A DNA stretch of 64,000 nt from contig NZ_WAEL01000004.1 of the NCBI RefSeq assembly GCF_011742925.1, forward strand, positions 62,001 to 126,000, written 5' to 3'. A program made the position numbers and the translations under genes. The notes under the pieces were generated by a model. It did not search any database. It saw only the letters and a list, made by a program, of their open reading frames with translations, and was not told where the DNA came from. Positions 51,835-61,390 of this stretch are shown in pieces. The stretch is from Fibrivirga algicola (GTDB lineage Bacteria > Bacteroidota > Bacteroidia > Cytophagales > Spirosomataceae). Every line of letters starts with the position of its first letter. Positions within the stretch are counted from its first letter, which is position 1.

Positions 51835-54366
51835 TTATTTGTTGCTTGAACTGGCCGAGATCAGGTTGGCGAAAAGGCGATACGCACCGGGAACGCCGTT
51901 TGGCAGTTGACGGAAGAATGCGATGCCCGTATAGATGAAGTGGCCTTTTCCGTAGGGCGCGTAGATCAGGCTGCCAAGCTTAGGCGCTTCGCCTGTGTCG
52001 TTCATCGAGAAGAGCGATTCGTAGGGCTGGCCGTAATCCTGAGCGAAGTAAATGCCCCGCTCCTGCACCCAGCCTTTAAAGTCTTCTTCCGTGATTTTGT
52101 TCGGTTTGTTCAGCAGGAACTGATTGGGGTTCAGCACCGTGATGGTGGCATCTTCCTCGGCAACGCGATCGCGACCAATGGCAAACGGGAACGGCCCGAT
52201 CTGGTTGACCTTCAGGCCCGACTGTAACACGGCGCTACCGGGCGTTAGATACTGCACAACCATGGTGCCCCCCTTCTGCACATACTCCATCAGCTTACTC
52301 TGCACATTTTTTAGATACTCCTCCGTATTGTAGGCCCTAATGCCCACCACAATGGCGTCGAAACGGGAGAGGTCTTTGCCCAATTCGGCTTCATCGAGGA
52401 GTGACACAGTGCAGCCCATCTGCCGAAGGGCGGCAGGTACGTCGTCGCCCGCCCCGGCGATGTAGCCTACGTTTTTGGCCTTCACGATCACATTCAAGCG
52501 TTCAACGGTGGCTTCAGCGGCCGGGAACAACGTTTGTGGTGGAATGTGCGGGTAGCTCACGGTGCGAATGCCTGTTGTAAAGCGACCCGCGTCGGTAGTG
52601 GCTACGGCCTTGAGTTTCCCGGTTTCGGCTTTTGCTGTCTGGGGTATCAGCGTGAAGGTTACGCGCTGTTCCTGCTGCTTATCGGTCAACGAAAAAGGAA
52701 TTGTTGCCGGGGTGGCGCGCCAGCCTGCCGGCAGATCGAGGTTGATAGTTCCTTTTACGCCGGGTCGGTTTGCTTTCACAAGTACGTCGACCGTTTTAGG
52801 TACGTTGTCGGCGAACGCATATACGCGCTCGGTCAGATTGACGGTCACGTCGGGGCGGACTTCAAACGAACGGTACAGTTCACCTTCCACCGGATCGGTG
52901 TATTTGTAGAGCCACGGCCGGGTGTAGGTAAAGGGCAGGCCATCTAGTTCAATGGTGAATTCGGCGGTCAGTTGCGGCGGATTTTCCGGCAGACCAATCT
53001 TCCGCTGATCAGTTACGGTGAACAGGCCTTTCTGAAGCGGTTTTTCGAGCCAGTAGGGCTGCGAATACGCCAGACTGGCGGGTAATTTGGCCGGGAAGGT
53101 AAACGAAAGCTGCTCGTTGGGCTTCATCAGCAGATTCATCGTCGTGTCGCGACCAGCCTGTGGCAACCGTACCTTGATGAGCTTCACCGGGAAGTTGATT
53201 CGGTTGATGGCATTGAGGCGAACGTCGATCTGACCACCGGGCGTAGCGGCATAATCGGTTGGCAAGGCTTCGAAAACCAAACCCAGGCATTGCTGAATGA
53301 TCGTTTCTACCTCGGCCAGTTTCGTTTTTACGTACACCTGCGTGGTATCCAACTGCCTGATTTCGCGGTGCAACGCAACCAGTGCAGGTATACTGGCGGC
53401 CGGCTGAAGCGGGTTAAACTGGTTGCCTAGCCTATATACCTGCTCCTGAATTCGCTCGCTGTTGGGCACCCGATTCCAGCTCATGTCGATGCCTTCGAGC
53501 AGATCGGCCTGTGGTTTATCGCCTTCTTTCAACAGCAGGTAATCGATCTTGTTACCCCGGTTGGCCGCAACGCCGAAGCCCTGGCTTTTATGCTGACTAC
53601 GACTCTCTGCGGCCAGTTCACCATACGATTTTCCTAGCAGCGGGTTGTACAACCCCGTTTCAATACCCAGCAACGTACCTGCTTCATTAGGCCGGTTGTT
53701 GGTCTGGAACTGATTGGGAATAAACGCATTCCAGAACAGTCGACGTGCCTGCCAGGGTTTTACCAGCTTGAGTTGCTCAGGATACGCTTTTGGGTCGTTC
53801 GACAGTCTAAAGGCTTCTTCGGCCAGGTACCCCGATGCCGAGTGGTGCCCATGTCCGGCGCGGCTATCGGGCGGGAACCGGGTAACGATCACGTCGGGCT
53901 GGAATTTTCGGATCAGGTAAACAATATCGCTCAGCACCTGATCGCGGCCCCACATCTTCACGGCTTCGTCGGTCGACTTGGAGAAACCGAAATCGTAGGC
54001 TCGGCTAAACAGTTGCTCTGGCCCGTCGATGCGGCGGGCGGCCAGGAGTTCCTGCGTACGGATTACGCCAATGTACTCACCCTGCTCGGCCCCAATCAGG
54101 TTCTGACCGCCATCGCCCCGCGTCAGCGAAAGGTAGGCGGTCCGGATGTTTCGTTCGTTGTGCAGGTACGTTAGAAAGAGAGTGTTTTCATCGTCGGGGT
54201 GAGCGGCAATGTACAGCACGCTGCCCAACACATTTAATCGACGGATGCCTTGTTGAATATCACCGGGCGTTGCAGTTCGGGGCTTTCCGAAGGGAACCTG
54301 CGCCTGGGTCTGTAGTGATGACAAACCGACAAATGCGGTCAGAACTAGTAAACGGATAGATCTCAC
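51835..54366 (-). CDS. large secreted PIG-L-family deacetylase-like protein
   Basis: The N-terminal domain has VLYIAAHPDDENTLFL, the AHPDDE zinc motif of PIG-L N-acetylglucosaminyl deacetylases, with RGDGGQNLIG and FPPDSRAGHGHHSASG completing the site. A middle part (about 300-620) consists of Ig-like or NEW3-type beta domains, and the C-terminal 220 residues (DAIVVGIRAYNTEEYLKN, GTMVVQYLTPGS, GKGHFIYTGIAFFRQLP) resemble a glutamine-amidotransferase-like/ThuA fold. The GTG at 54366 gives a normal signal peptide; a TTG at 54438 adds 24 residues. Probably acts on glycans outside the cell. Confidence 0.8.
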   Translation of the reverse strand: MRSIRLLVLTAFVGLSSLQTQAQVPFGKPRTATPGDIQQGIRRLNVLGSVLYIAAHPDDENTLFLTYLHNERNIRTAYLSLTRGDGGQNLIGAEQGEYIGVIRTQELLAARRIDGPEQLFSRAYDFGFSKSTDEAVKMWGRDQVLSDIVYLIRKFQPDVIVTRFPPDSRAGHGHHSASGYLAEEAFRLSNDPKAYPEQLKLVKPWQARRLFWNAFIPNQFQTNNRPNEAGTLLGIETGLYNPLLGKSYGELAAESRSQHKSQGFGVAANRGNKIDYLLLKEGDKPQADLLEGIDMSWNRVPNSERIQEQVYRLGNQFNPLQPAASIPALVALHREIRQLDTTQVYVKTKLAEVETIIQQCLGLVFEALPTDYAATPGGQIDVRLNAINRINFPVKLIKVRLPQAGRDTTMNLLMKPNEQLSFTFPAKLPASLAYSQPYWLEKPLQKGLFTVTDQRKIGLPENPPQLTAEFTIELDGLPFTYTRPWLYKYTDPVEGELYRSFEVRPDVTVNLTERVYAFADNVPKTVDVLVKANRPGVKGTINLDLPAGWRATPATIPFSLTDKQQEQRVTFTLIPQTAKAETGKLKAVATTDAGRFTTGIRTVSYPHIPPQTLFPAAEATVERLNVIVKAKNVGYIAGAGDDVPAALRQMGCTVSLLDEAELGKDLSRFDAIVVGIRAYNTEEYLKNVQSKLMEYVQKGGTMVVQYLTPGSAVLQSGLKVNQIGPFPFAIGRDRVAEEDATITVLNPNQFLLNKPNKITEEDFKGWVQERGIYFAQDYGQPYESLFSMNDTGEAPKLGSLIYAPYGKGHFIYTGIAFFRQLPNGVPGAYRLFANLISASSSNK

Positions 54367-54484
54367 AGGATGAATTATCAATGGGGTTTCAGAACAAATA
54401 AAACAGTTTGTTCGATAAAACGTCAACCCAATTGACAATGATGGCGTTCACTGACACCAATTCTGTAAGCATTGCGCCCCTTAT

Positions 54485-55759
54485 TTAATACGGAATGCGC
54501 CATATCTGGCGAACAGCCGTACTTGTCCCCTCCGTACATCGAAGCCAGAAGAGACCGGTCAGTTGCGGATCACTATCGATACGCCAGCGATCGAAGGCCG
54601 TCTGTACTGCCTTCACTGACCGGGTACGTCCAACTACATCTGTCACCTCAAAACGTACCTGAGCAGGATCGGTAGCGGCATGTTGAACAAACAACTCACC
54701 CCGCGATGGATTGGGGTATACTGTCCAGTCGGCGGTGCCCGGTTCGGTGGCCAGCGGCGTAGGCTCTACTGCTGAAGTAAATGAGCAACTTTGACTGACC
54801 GCCTGCCGGATGGTTGGCAGGGCCGCATACAGGTTGTTACCCGGGCACTCGGTGGCGCACACCCCGTCGCGATGCCCCGAAATCAGGTTGAGTTGCTTCG
54901 CCGAGCCGGGATGAAACGCCATACCGATCGGCTGCAGCCCTTCCTTCTTTAGCTTCCAGCCGATCAACTGATCGAGGGAGGCTACGGAGACCGCGCTGGG
55001 CTGAACGTCGTTAAAATTTCCCATCAGGCAGATGCCCATCGTACCCGAGTTCTGCGCACAGAAATGCGCCCCCAGCACATTGTCGCCATCCATTAGCCCC
55101 TGCCCGTCACGGCCTTCATAAATGACCCCGTCGCGCCCAATCAAAAAATTATAGCCGACATCATTCCAGCCGTTGATCTGGGTGTGCTGTACATAAATGT
55201 TGCGTACCTCTTCGGCGAAATCCGTTGTGGTGTTGCTCCCCGCCGAATGGTGCACGATCACAAACTGCACCTTTGTCTGCACCGGTTTTTCTTTGGGTGG
55301 CGTTAGTCCAGTTCGCCAAACCGAGGCCGGCACCACGATGGGTTTGTCACAGTCGGCCCGTTGCCTTGCCGATGCCCGTAGCTGCGCCTGCACGTACCCG
55401 GCCGGCAGGGGCGGCACGTATACTGTCACCATGCTCACTTCACCCGTCAGCGAACCAGTTTGCAATATAAAGTCGGCAACGGGGCGCTGGAACACGCAAA
55501 GCACCGAGGCAATCTGTCCGTCGGGTGCATGGGGATCGGGCTGAAGTCGGATGGTATCACCTGCGGCAACCAGGTACGTTGTAGCTAACGTTTGCCCCGA
55601 TAGTGCCTGAAAAAGCACGCTGCTATACGGCTGATCGTAGGTCACACGCAGCTCCTGATTTGGCAGCACAACAACCGTTCGACGGTCGGTTTGCCGGACT
55701 GTTTGGGCCGATGCCCAGCCCGATAGCAGCAGCAGAATGTATACTAAAGAAGCTTTCAT
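54485..55759 (-). CDS. N-acetylmuramoyl-L-alanine amidase (amidase_2/PGRP) with T9SS sorting domain
   Basis: Signal peptide from the ATG at 55759 (MKASLVYILLLLSGWASAQ), a beta N-terminal domain, then the amidase core with VQFVIVHHSAGSNTT, NDVGYNFLIGRDGVIYEGRD and the HRDGVCATECPGNNLY zinc/loop region. The C-terminal 80 residues (DWTVYPNPSRGELFVQH... ending RQIWRIPY) are a type A sorting domain of the type IX secretion system. It cleaves the amide between muramic acid and the stem peptide and is predicted to be exported to the cell surface. Confidence 0.88.
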   Translation of the reverse strand: MKASLVYILLLLSGWASAQTVRQTDRRTVVVLPNQELRVTYDQPYSSVLFQALSGQTLATTYLVAAGDTIRLQPDPHAPDGQIASVLCVFQRPVADFILQTGSLTGEVSMVTVYVPPLPAGYVQAQLRASARQRADCDKPIVVPASVWRTGLTPPKEKPVQTKVQFVIVHHSAGSNTTTDFAEEVRNIYVQHTQINGWNDVGYNFLIGRDGVIYEGRDGQGLMDGDNVLGAHFCAQNSGTMGICLMGNFNDVQPSAVSVASLDQLIGWKLKKEGLQPIGMAFHPGSAKQLNLISGHRDGVCATECPGNNLYAALPTIRQAVSQSCSFTSAVEPTPLATEPGTADWTVYPNPSRGELFVQHAATDPAQVRFEVTDVVGRTRSVKAVQTAFDRWRIDSDPQLTGLFWLRCTEGTSTAVRQIWRIPY

Positions 55760-55910
55760 CGGTGACAATCAGGCCAGTAAGCCAGCAAATAGTGGAAATA
55801 GGATCACACAACGCACCAAAATGAGGTGTTTTATATCAAAAATAACCAAAATAAACCCGTAAAAAGTCAAGAATAAGGCCCGATGGGCATGGTTATGCAA
55901 CGGCAAATTC

Positions 55911-55918
55911 TATCTTTG
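55911..55918 (+). promoter_or_regulatory. TAnnTTTG -7 box upstream of the pyrophosphatase gene
   Basis: TATCTTTG is an exact match to the Bacteroidota -7 consensus, 31 bp before the ATG at 55950. A clear -33 element was not found. Confidence 0.5.
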
Positions 55919-55949
55919 CGAGCATTCAAACAACCTTTTCCTAGTCAAT

Positions 55950-58655
55950 ATGAATAATAGTCTTTACATCGTACCGCTGTTAGGTTTAGTAGGACTGGTG
56001 GTCATGATCGCCAAGTTTAGTTGGGTGAACCGGCAGGAAGCCGGCGACGCCCGTATGCAGGAAATCGCCGGCTACATTGCCGACGGAGCCATTGCCTTCC
56101 TGCGAGCAGAATGGCGGGTACTTATCGTTTTCGGTACTGTGGTTGCCGCTGTACTGGCCTTCGCCGGTTCACAGGTCGAAAATTCACATTGGTTCATTGG
56201 CGTAGCCTTTGCCATCGGTGCATTTACCTCAGCCTTTGCCGGGTACATCGGCATGAAAGTGGCGACTAAAGCGAACGTACGCACAGCGCATGCTGCACGT
56301 ACCAGCCTCACCCGCGCCCTCGACGTCTCGTTCACAGGCGGCTCGGTGATGGGTATCGGTGTAGCGGGCCTGGCCGTACTTGGCCTGAGCGTATTATTCA
56401 TTTTACTCTATAATTTTTTCGTAGCCGGTTCTGGCGGCGCCTTTGGCGATGTCAACGGTGTTCCGATGGAGCGTGCGCTGGAAGTACTGGCGGGTTTCTC
56501 ACTAGGCGCCGAGTCTATTGCTCTGTTTGCCCGGGTGGGTGGCGGTATTTACACTAAAGCGGCCGACGTGGGCGCTGACCTGGTGGGTAAGGTAGAGGCC
56601 GGTATTCCGGAAGATGATCCACGTAACCCCGCTACCATCGCCGACAACGTGGGTGATAACGTAGGTGATGTAGCTGGTATGGGTGCCGACTTATTTGGCT
56701 CGTATGTGGCCACGATCCTGGCCACGATGGTGCTGGGTCGCGAAATTGCTATTCCGGAGGCCAGCAATATTGTCGGGCACGCTCCCATTGTATTGCCCGT
56801 TCTGATCGCTGGCATGGGCTTGATCTTCTCGATTCTGGCCTGTTACCTGGTTCGTGTGAAAGATGATAACGGAAATGTGCAGGGTGCGCTGAACCTGGGT
56901 AACTGGGGTTCGATCATTATGACTGTGGTGGCTTCGTACTTCCTGGTCAACGCGGTGCTGCCAGAGGGCACGATGGAAATTCGGGGCGTTGAGTTCACCC
57001 GCATGGATGTGTTCTTCGCCATTGTAACGGGACTGATCGTAGGAGCGTTGATGTCGATCATTACAGAGTACTACACGGCTATGGGTCGGCGTCCGGTTAT
57101 GTCGATCATCCGGCAGTCGGCTACGGGGGCTGCCACCAACATTATTGGCGGTTTGGCCGTGGGTATGGAATCGACGGTGCTGCCAATTCTGGTACTCGCC
57201 GCCGGTATCTACACCTCCTACCACTTCGCTGGTCTGTACGGCGTGGCTATCTCAGCAGCGGGTATGATGGCCACCACAGCTATGCAGCTGGCTATTGATG
57301 CCTTTGGTCCTATTGCCGATAACGCCGGTGGTATTGCCGAAATGAGTTACCTGCCCGAAGAAGTACGTGGCCGGACCGATATTCTGGATGCGGTTGGTAA
57401 CACAACGGCGGCCAGTGGTAAAGGATTTGCCATTGCCTCGGCAGCGCTGACGGCCCTCGCGCTGTTTGCTGCGTTCGTTGGTATCTCAGGCATTTCGGCA
57501 ATTGATATCTACAAGGCCGATGTACTCGCCGGATTGTTCGTCGGCGCCATGATTCCGTACATATTCTCGTCGCTGGCCATTGCGGCCGTTGGTCGTGCGG
57601 CCATGGCGATGGTAGAAGAAGTTCGGCGCCAGTTCCGCGAAATTCCGGGCATCATGGAAGGCACCGGCAAACCGGAATATGAAAAGTGTGTGGCCATTTC
57701 AACGCAGGCGTCGATCCGCGAAATGATTCTGCCGGGTGCCATTGCGCTGTCAGTTCCCATTATTGTGGGCTTCATTTTCGGCCCTGAGGTGCTGGGTGGT
57801 TTGCTGGCTGGGGTAACGGTGTCAGGTGTGTTGATGGGTATCTTCATGAACAACGCCGGTGGGGCCTGGGACAACGCTAAAAAGTCGTTCGAAAAAGGCG
57901 TACTCATCAACGGTGAGATGTTCTACAAAAAATCGGAGCCTCACAAGGCGTCAGTGACGGGCGATACCGTGGGTGACCCGTTTAAAGACACGTCGGGCCC
58001 ATCGATGAACATTCTGATCAAACTGATGTCGATCGTATCGCTGGTTATTGCGCCTTACATCGCCATCAAATCATCGGATGTAGAGGGGTTCAACAAGGAG
58101 GGCAAAATAGCCGCCGGTACTGAGGTACCCCTCGAACAGTCGACTGCCGCCGACAACAACAAGGTCAGCACACCAAATCGCGACGGCGCAACGGCACAGT
58201 TCACACCGATCGATATTAACCTGGGCGATGTCTCGCTAACTGGTGTTGATGTCGATGGTATCGAGGCTAATCTGGTTACGTTCATCAAATCGGATAAACC
58301 AGTTGATAAAACGACCTGGTTCGATTTCGACCGCCTGACTTTTGAAACGGGTAAGGCCACGTTAAAGCCAGAATCACAGGAACAGTTGAAAAATATTGCC
58401 GAGATTCTGAAAGCATACCCAGCGGTGAGTATCAAGCTAGGTGGCTACACCGATAACACTGGCAGTGCCGACAAAAACCTGAAACTATCTTGTGATCGGG
58501 CTCAGTCGGTGAAGAAGGAATTAGTAGGCATGGGCATTGCTGACAGCCGCCTGGAAGCTGAAGGCTACGGCCAGGAACATCCGGTGGCCTCGAATGATAC
58601 AGAGGCGGGCCGCGCCCAAAATCGTCGGATTTCCGTTCGGGTAACAAAGAAGTAA
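55950..58655 (+). CDS. hppA: membrane-bound ion-pumping pyrophosphatase fused to a C-terminal OmpA-like domain
   Basis: Residues 1-705 form a complete membrane pyrophosphatase: [20 protein letters not shown] with the active-site DxxxDxxxK pattern, [20 protein letters not shown], and [13 protein letters not shown]. The Ala in GNTTAA (not Lys) is the known mark of potassium-dependent members; sodium versus proton pumping is not decided. After the last helix comes a polar linker (about 710-785) and an OmpA/Pal-type domain (788-901) with [28 protein letters not shown] and [10 protein letters not shown], which binds peptidoglycan. M-PPases normally end after the helices. Confidence 0.93.
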   Translation: MNNSLYIVPLLGLVGLVVMIAKFSWVNRQEAGDARMQEIAGYIADGAIAFLRAEWRVLIVFGTVVAAVLAFAGSQVENSHWFIGVAFAIGAFTSAFAGYIGMKVATKANVRTAHAARTSLTRALDVSFTGGSVMGIGVAGLAVLGLSVLFILLYNFFVAGSGGAFGDVNGVPMERALEVLAGFSLGAESIALFARVGGGIYTKAADVGADLVGKVEAGIPEDDPRNPATIADNVGDNVGDVAGMGADLFGSYVATILATMVLGREIAIPEASNIVGHAPIVLPVLIAGMGLIFSILACYLVRVKDDNGNVQGALNLGNWGSIIMTVVASYFLVNAVLPEGTMEIRGVEFTRMDVFFAIVTGLIVGALMSIITEYYTAMGRRPVMSIIRQSATGAATNIIGGLAVGMESTVLPILVLAAGIYTSYHFAGLYGVAISAAGMMATTAMQLAIDAFGPIADNAGGIAEMSYLPEEVRGRTDILDAVGNTTAASGKGFAIASAALTALALFAAFVGISGISAIDIYKADVLAGLFVGAMIPYIFSSLAIAAVGRAAMAMVEEVRRQFREIPGIMEGTGKPEYEKCVAISTQASIREMILPGAIALSVPIIVGFIFGPEVLGGLLAGVTVSGVLMGIFMNNAGGAWDNAKKSFEKGVLINGEMFYKKSEPHKASVTGDTVGDPFKDTSGPSMNILIKLMSIVSLVIAPYIAIKSSDVEGFNKEGKIAAGTEVPLEQSTAADNNKVSTPNRDGATAQFTPIDINLGDVSLTGVDVDGIEANLVTFIKSDKPVDKTTWFDFDRLTFETGKATLKPESQEQLKNIAEILKAYPAVSIKLGGYTDNTGSADKNLKLSCDRAQSVKKELVGMGIADSRLEAEGYGQEHPVASNDTEAGRAQNRRISVRVTKK

Positions 58656-58680
58656 ATCACCTGTTTTCAGGGATTCGGGT

Positions 58681-58710
58681 AGACCAGCTTCCGCGAGGAG
58701 GCTGGTCTAT
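58681..58710 (+). terminator. terminator after the pyrophosphatase gene
   Basis: TAGACCAGC (58681-58689) pairs with GCTGGTCTA (58702-58710), extendable to 13 bp with a G-U pair, and is followed by TTTTCTT. Confidence 0.75.
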
Positions 58711-58828
58711 TTTCTTACTTTGCGTTGATTAGTTGTAGCTTCGTGGCACAAAGTACATACAAACTGCTGCAACCCCGGTTCCTTCAGTGTCGGGTTTACC
58801 CAGGTGGTGAACTCAAAGCACCTCAGAT

Positions 58829-59473
58829 ATGTACTTTTTAAAAGAACTACTTATGACTAAAGAGACGTCTTACGGAATCCTGGCAGCAATAGATTGGAAC
58901 TCCAACGAGTGGCAGGGACCATCGACCCCGGAAGATTTAGAGAAAGCTAATTTCACTTTTGTAAAAGAAAATGATATTACAAACGCTAGTCTAAATTTCG
59001 GACATACCGTATTTCCGGCTGACGAAAACGGTTATTATCGTGGCTTCCTCCCCCATTTGTTTGCCAAGACGCCTGATCTCGAAAAGTCAAGAACAGTAAA
59101 AATAATTATCCTGAAAGCCAAAGACTGGCATGACGGCAATACATACATCGTTGGCTTTTATGCATTTCCGACCTTCAAAAAAGAGCGCGTAAAATCACCA
59201 ATTGATACAATGCAAGAAGATATGGAGACAAATATTAAATCGCTTGTCAAGCATATCCACTTCCTGGAAAATCGTGTTAACCTGAGTGTTCCGTCAGAAA
59301 TTACCAAGTCGTTGCCAAAGGATAAAAAGCCGGGCAAGATGGGCTACAATTACCTGAACCAGATCGCCATTGAACGGCTGCTCGACGTAATGAGTGCCCT
59401 GAACCCAGACGATAAAAAGCTGAGTTCAATCAAATTGCACATTTTCAAAGCAATGGGTTATAGCATGGTGTAG
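58829..59473 (+). CDS. hypothetical protein, A+T-richer than neighbours
   Basis: A 214-residue soluble protein without signal peptide. Residues 15-110 look like one alpha/beta domain (SYGILAAIDWNSNEWQGPST, KIIILKAKDWHDGNTYIVGF); residues 130-214 are helical and basic (SLPKDKKPGKMGYNYLNQIA). I do not recognise the family. A second ATG at 58853 (MTKETSYGIL) may be the true start. Its codon use is noticeably A+T-richer than hppA and it contains no GGTACGT copy, so it may have been acquired; no mobile genes are adjacent. Confidence 0.65.
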   Translation: MYFLKELLMTKETSYGILAAIDWNSNEWQGPSTPEDLEKANFTFVKENDITNASLNFGHTVFPADENGYYRGFLPHLFAKTPDLEKSRTVKIIILKAKDWHDGNTYIVGFYAFPTFKKERVKSPIDTMQEDMETNIKSLVKHIHFLENRVNLSVPSEITKSLPKDKKPGKMGYNYLNQIAIERLLDVMSALNPDDKKLSSIKLHIFKAMGYSMV

Positions 59474-59517
59474 CCAGCCGCTACATCACCGCCCGTTTGC
59501 ATACCAGCGCGCCGTCG

Positions 59518-60438
59518 ATGCATCGAATACCCTATTACATCGTAGACGTTTTCGCGGCTAATCAATACGAGGGTAACCAGTTAGCTGTTTTTGTTGATCT
59601 CGACAACTTGGTTTCAGACAAACAGATGCAGCAAATTGCGAAGGAAATAAACTTCGCTGAAACGACATTCATTAAGGCCAATTGGAATAACACACGGTTT
59701 GCGGTCAGGATTTTTACGCCTGAACATGAGGTGCCCTTTGCGGGGCACCCTTCCGTTGGCACCAGCTACATCATTGCCAAATTCCTGCTTCCGAACGTAC
59801 CTGATCACCTGGTGCTGGAGCTACCCATTGGCTCAATTGATATTACCATTTTACAGCCTGCCGTTCTCAACGAAAGCGCAATTTTTATGCGGCAGGCACA
59901 ACCCGATTTCCGCGAGTTTTTTCGACACGACGAAGTGGCCGCTGAGTTGGGCGTAAACCCGGCATATCTGGATCGTTCATGGCCCATTCAGGAAATAAGT
60001 ACGGGACTTCCCTACATTATTATTCCACTGACCAATCTGGAGGCCATGGAAAACCTCGCGCTTCAATACAATTCGTTCCGGGATTTTTTAGTGAAGCGAT
60101 TTAAGTATAGAACGAATAGCCAGTTGGGGCATTCGACCTCTTTATTTTTCTTTACTACAGAGACCTACGAGCCGGGTAATTCATTTAATACGCGGATGTG
60201 TTTACTCGAAAATGGCCGCTTATCGGAGGACGCCGCAACGGGTAGCGCCAACGGATGTTTTCTGGCTTATCTCCTCACCCACCGGGAGGGTGTGGTTGAC
60301 GCCACCGTTGAGCAGGGGTTTCAGATGGGCAGAAAATCTTACATTCAGCTGCGCGGCAATCGTACGGCCCAACAATATGAACTGAATGTTGGCGGACAGA
60401 CCCAATTAATTGCCGAGGGTAGTTGGCATCTGGCGTAA
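59518..60438 (+). CDS. PhzF family isomerase/epimerase-like protein
   Basis: From the ATG at 59518 the protein begins HRIPYYIVDVFAANQYEGNQ, typical of PhzF, with EINFAETTFI (catalytic Glu), RIFTPEHEVPFAGHPSVGTS and EDAATGSANGCFLAYL, the two-lobed diaminopimelate-epimerase fold. The 306-residue length is normal. PhzF itself isomerises a phenazine precursor, but most members have unknown substrates; no phenazine genes are nearby. Confidence 0.9.
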   Translation: MHRIPYYIVDVFAANQYEGNQLAVFVDLDNLVSDKQMQQIAKEINFAETTFIKANWNNTRFAVRIFTPEHEVPFAGHPSVGTSYIIAKFLLPNVPDHLVLELPIGSIDITILQPAVLNESAIFMRQAQPDFREFFRHDEVAAELGVNPAYLDRSWPIQEISTGLPYIIIPLTNLEAMENLALQYNSFRDFLVKRFKYRTNSQLGHSTSLFFFTTETYEPGNSFNTRMCLLENGRLSEDAATGSANGCFLAYLLTHREGVVDATVEQGFQMGRKSYIQLRGNRTAQQYELNVGGQTQLIAEGSWHLA

Positions 60439-60540
60439 AGTCTTGAACGGGCATCCGCTGTCCGTTACCGCGCAAACCGAACAACCTACCACTAAGTTGG
60501 TTTGATAGAGGTCATCTCATCCGACATCAACTCAACGACA

Positions 60541-61383
60541 ATGAATCAGCGCCTTGGCCTTCTTTTCTTCTTTGCCTTATCGGGCACATACGTCTTTTCA
60601 CAAACCACTACACCGGCCCGCTCGGTCTCCGCAACCCAGGGTTCAGTAGTGCGGTGGCCCGGAAACTGTAAACGGTGCAGCCTCGAAGATAAAGCCTGGG
60701 ACCCCGTCAATGGCACCTGTTACTATGCCATCGACATGGAGAAAAAGCCAGGTACGTATACGCTCTCACGCCGCACTACGGGCGGTAAGCTGGAAAGCGC
60801 CAAACTGGTTGTGGCCGAAAAGCCCTGCAAGACCGAGGATATCAAGAACTTCAAAAAAATGGAGTACGTCAATGTGTCGGCGGCAAACCAAGCTCGTCAC
60901 CGCAAAGAGATGGATGTCCTGAACCCGATACTGATTGCCAAGAACGTGGAGCAACCAGCGGTATTCGACCTCCCCGTTGGCAAGCCGCTCAGTAGCTTAC
61001 CCAACGGTGAAGGCTTCGGTAACTGCCGAACATTCTCAGGGCAGGGAGCCGATCGGCACACAGGCACCGACTACGCAGTACCTACGGGTAAAGACGTATT
61101 GAGCGCCGGTAATGGTAAAGTCGTTCTGGCTGCCAATCACTTTTTCAGCGGCAACTCGGTGTACATCGATCACGGCAACGGCCTGCTAACCGAATATTTT
61201 CACTTAAAATCAATCGATGTTAAGCCGAATCAGACGGTTACCAAAGGCCAGAAAATCGGCATCGTTGGCGAAACGGGACGTACCACCGGCCCTCACCTTC
61301 ACTTCGGTGCCCGCTGGCATGGCGAGAAAATTAACCCCGGTTTTCTGCTTATGGACCCGTCAGATATGCCGCAGGTGAAATAG
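60541..61383 (+). CDS. M23 family metallopeptidase (LytM-like)
   Basis: Signal peptide MNQRLGLLFFFALSGTYVFS, a Cys-containing N-terminal domain (RWPGNCKRCSLEDKAWDPVN), and the LytM core with DRHTGTDYAVPTGKD (HxxxD) and GPHLHFGARWHG (HxH). Predicted to cut peptidoglycan peptide cross-links in the periplasm. The ATG at 60541 begins the signal peptide; a TTG at 60502 does not. It ends 7 bp before the convergent ABC exporter gene. Confidence 0.9.
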   Translation: MNQRLGLLFFFALSGTYVFSQTTTPARSVSATQGSVVRWPGNCKRCSLEDKAWDPVNGTCYYAIDMEKKPGTYTLSRRTTGGKLESAKLVVAEKPCKTEDIKNFKKMEYVNVSAANQARHRKEMDVLNPILIAKNVEQPAVFDLPVGKPLSSLPNGEGFGNCRTFSGQGADRHTGTDYAVPTGKDVLSAGNGKVVLAANHFFSGNSVYIDHGNGLLTEYFHLKSIDVKPNQTVTKGQKIGIVGETGRTTGPHLHFGARWHGEKINPGFLLMDPSDMPQVK

Positions 61384-61390
61384 TTTCGGC

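Noticed and set aside
58716-58723. TTACTTTG as a promoter for the gene at 58829
   Set aside because: It lacks the A of the TAnnTTTG box, overlaps the terminator T-run and is over 100 bp from the start.
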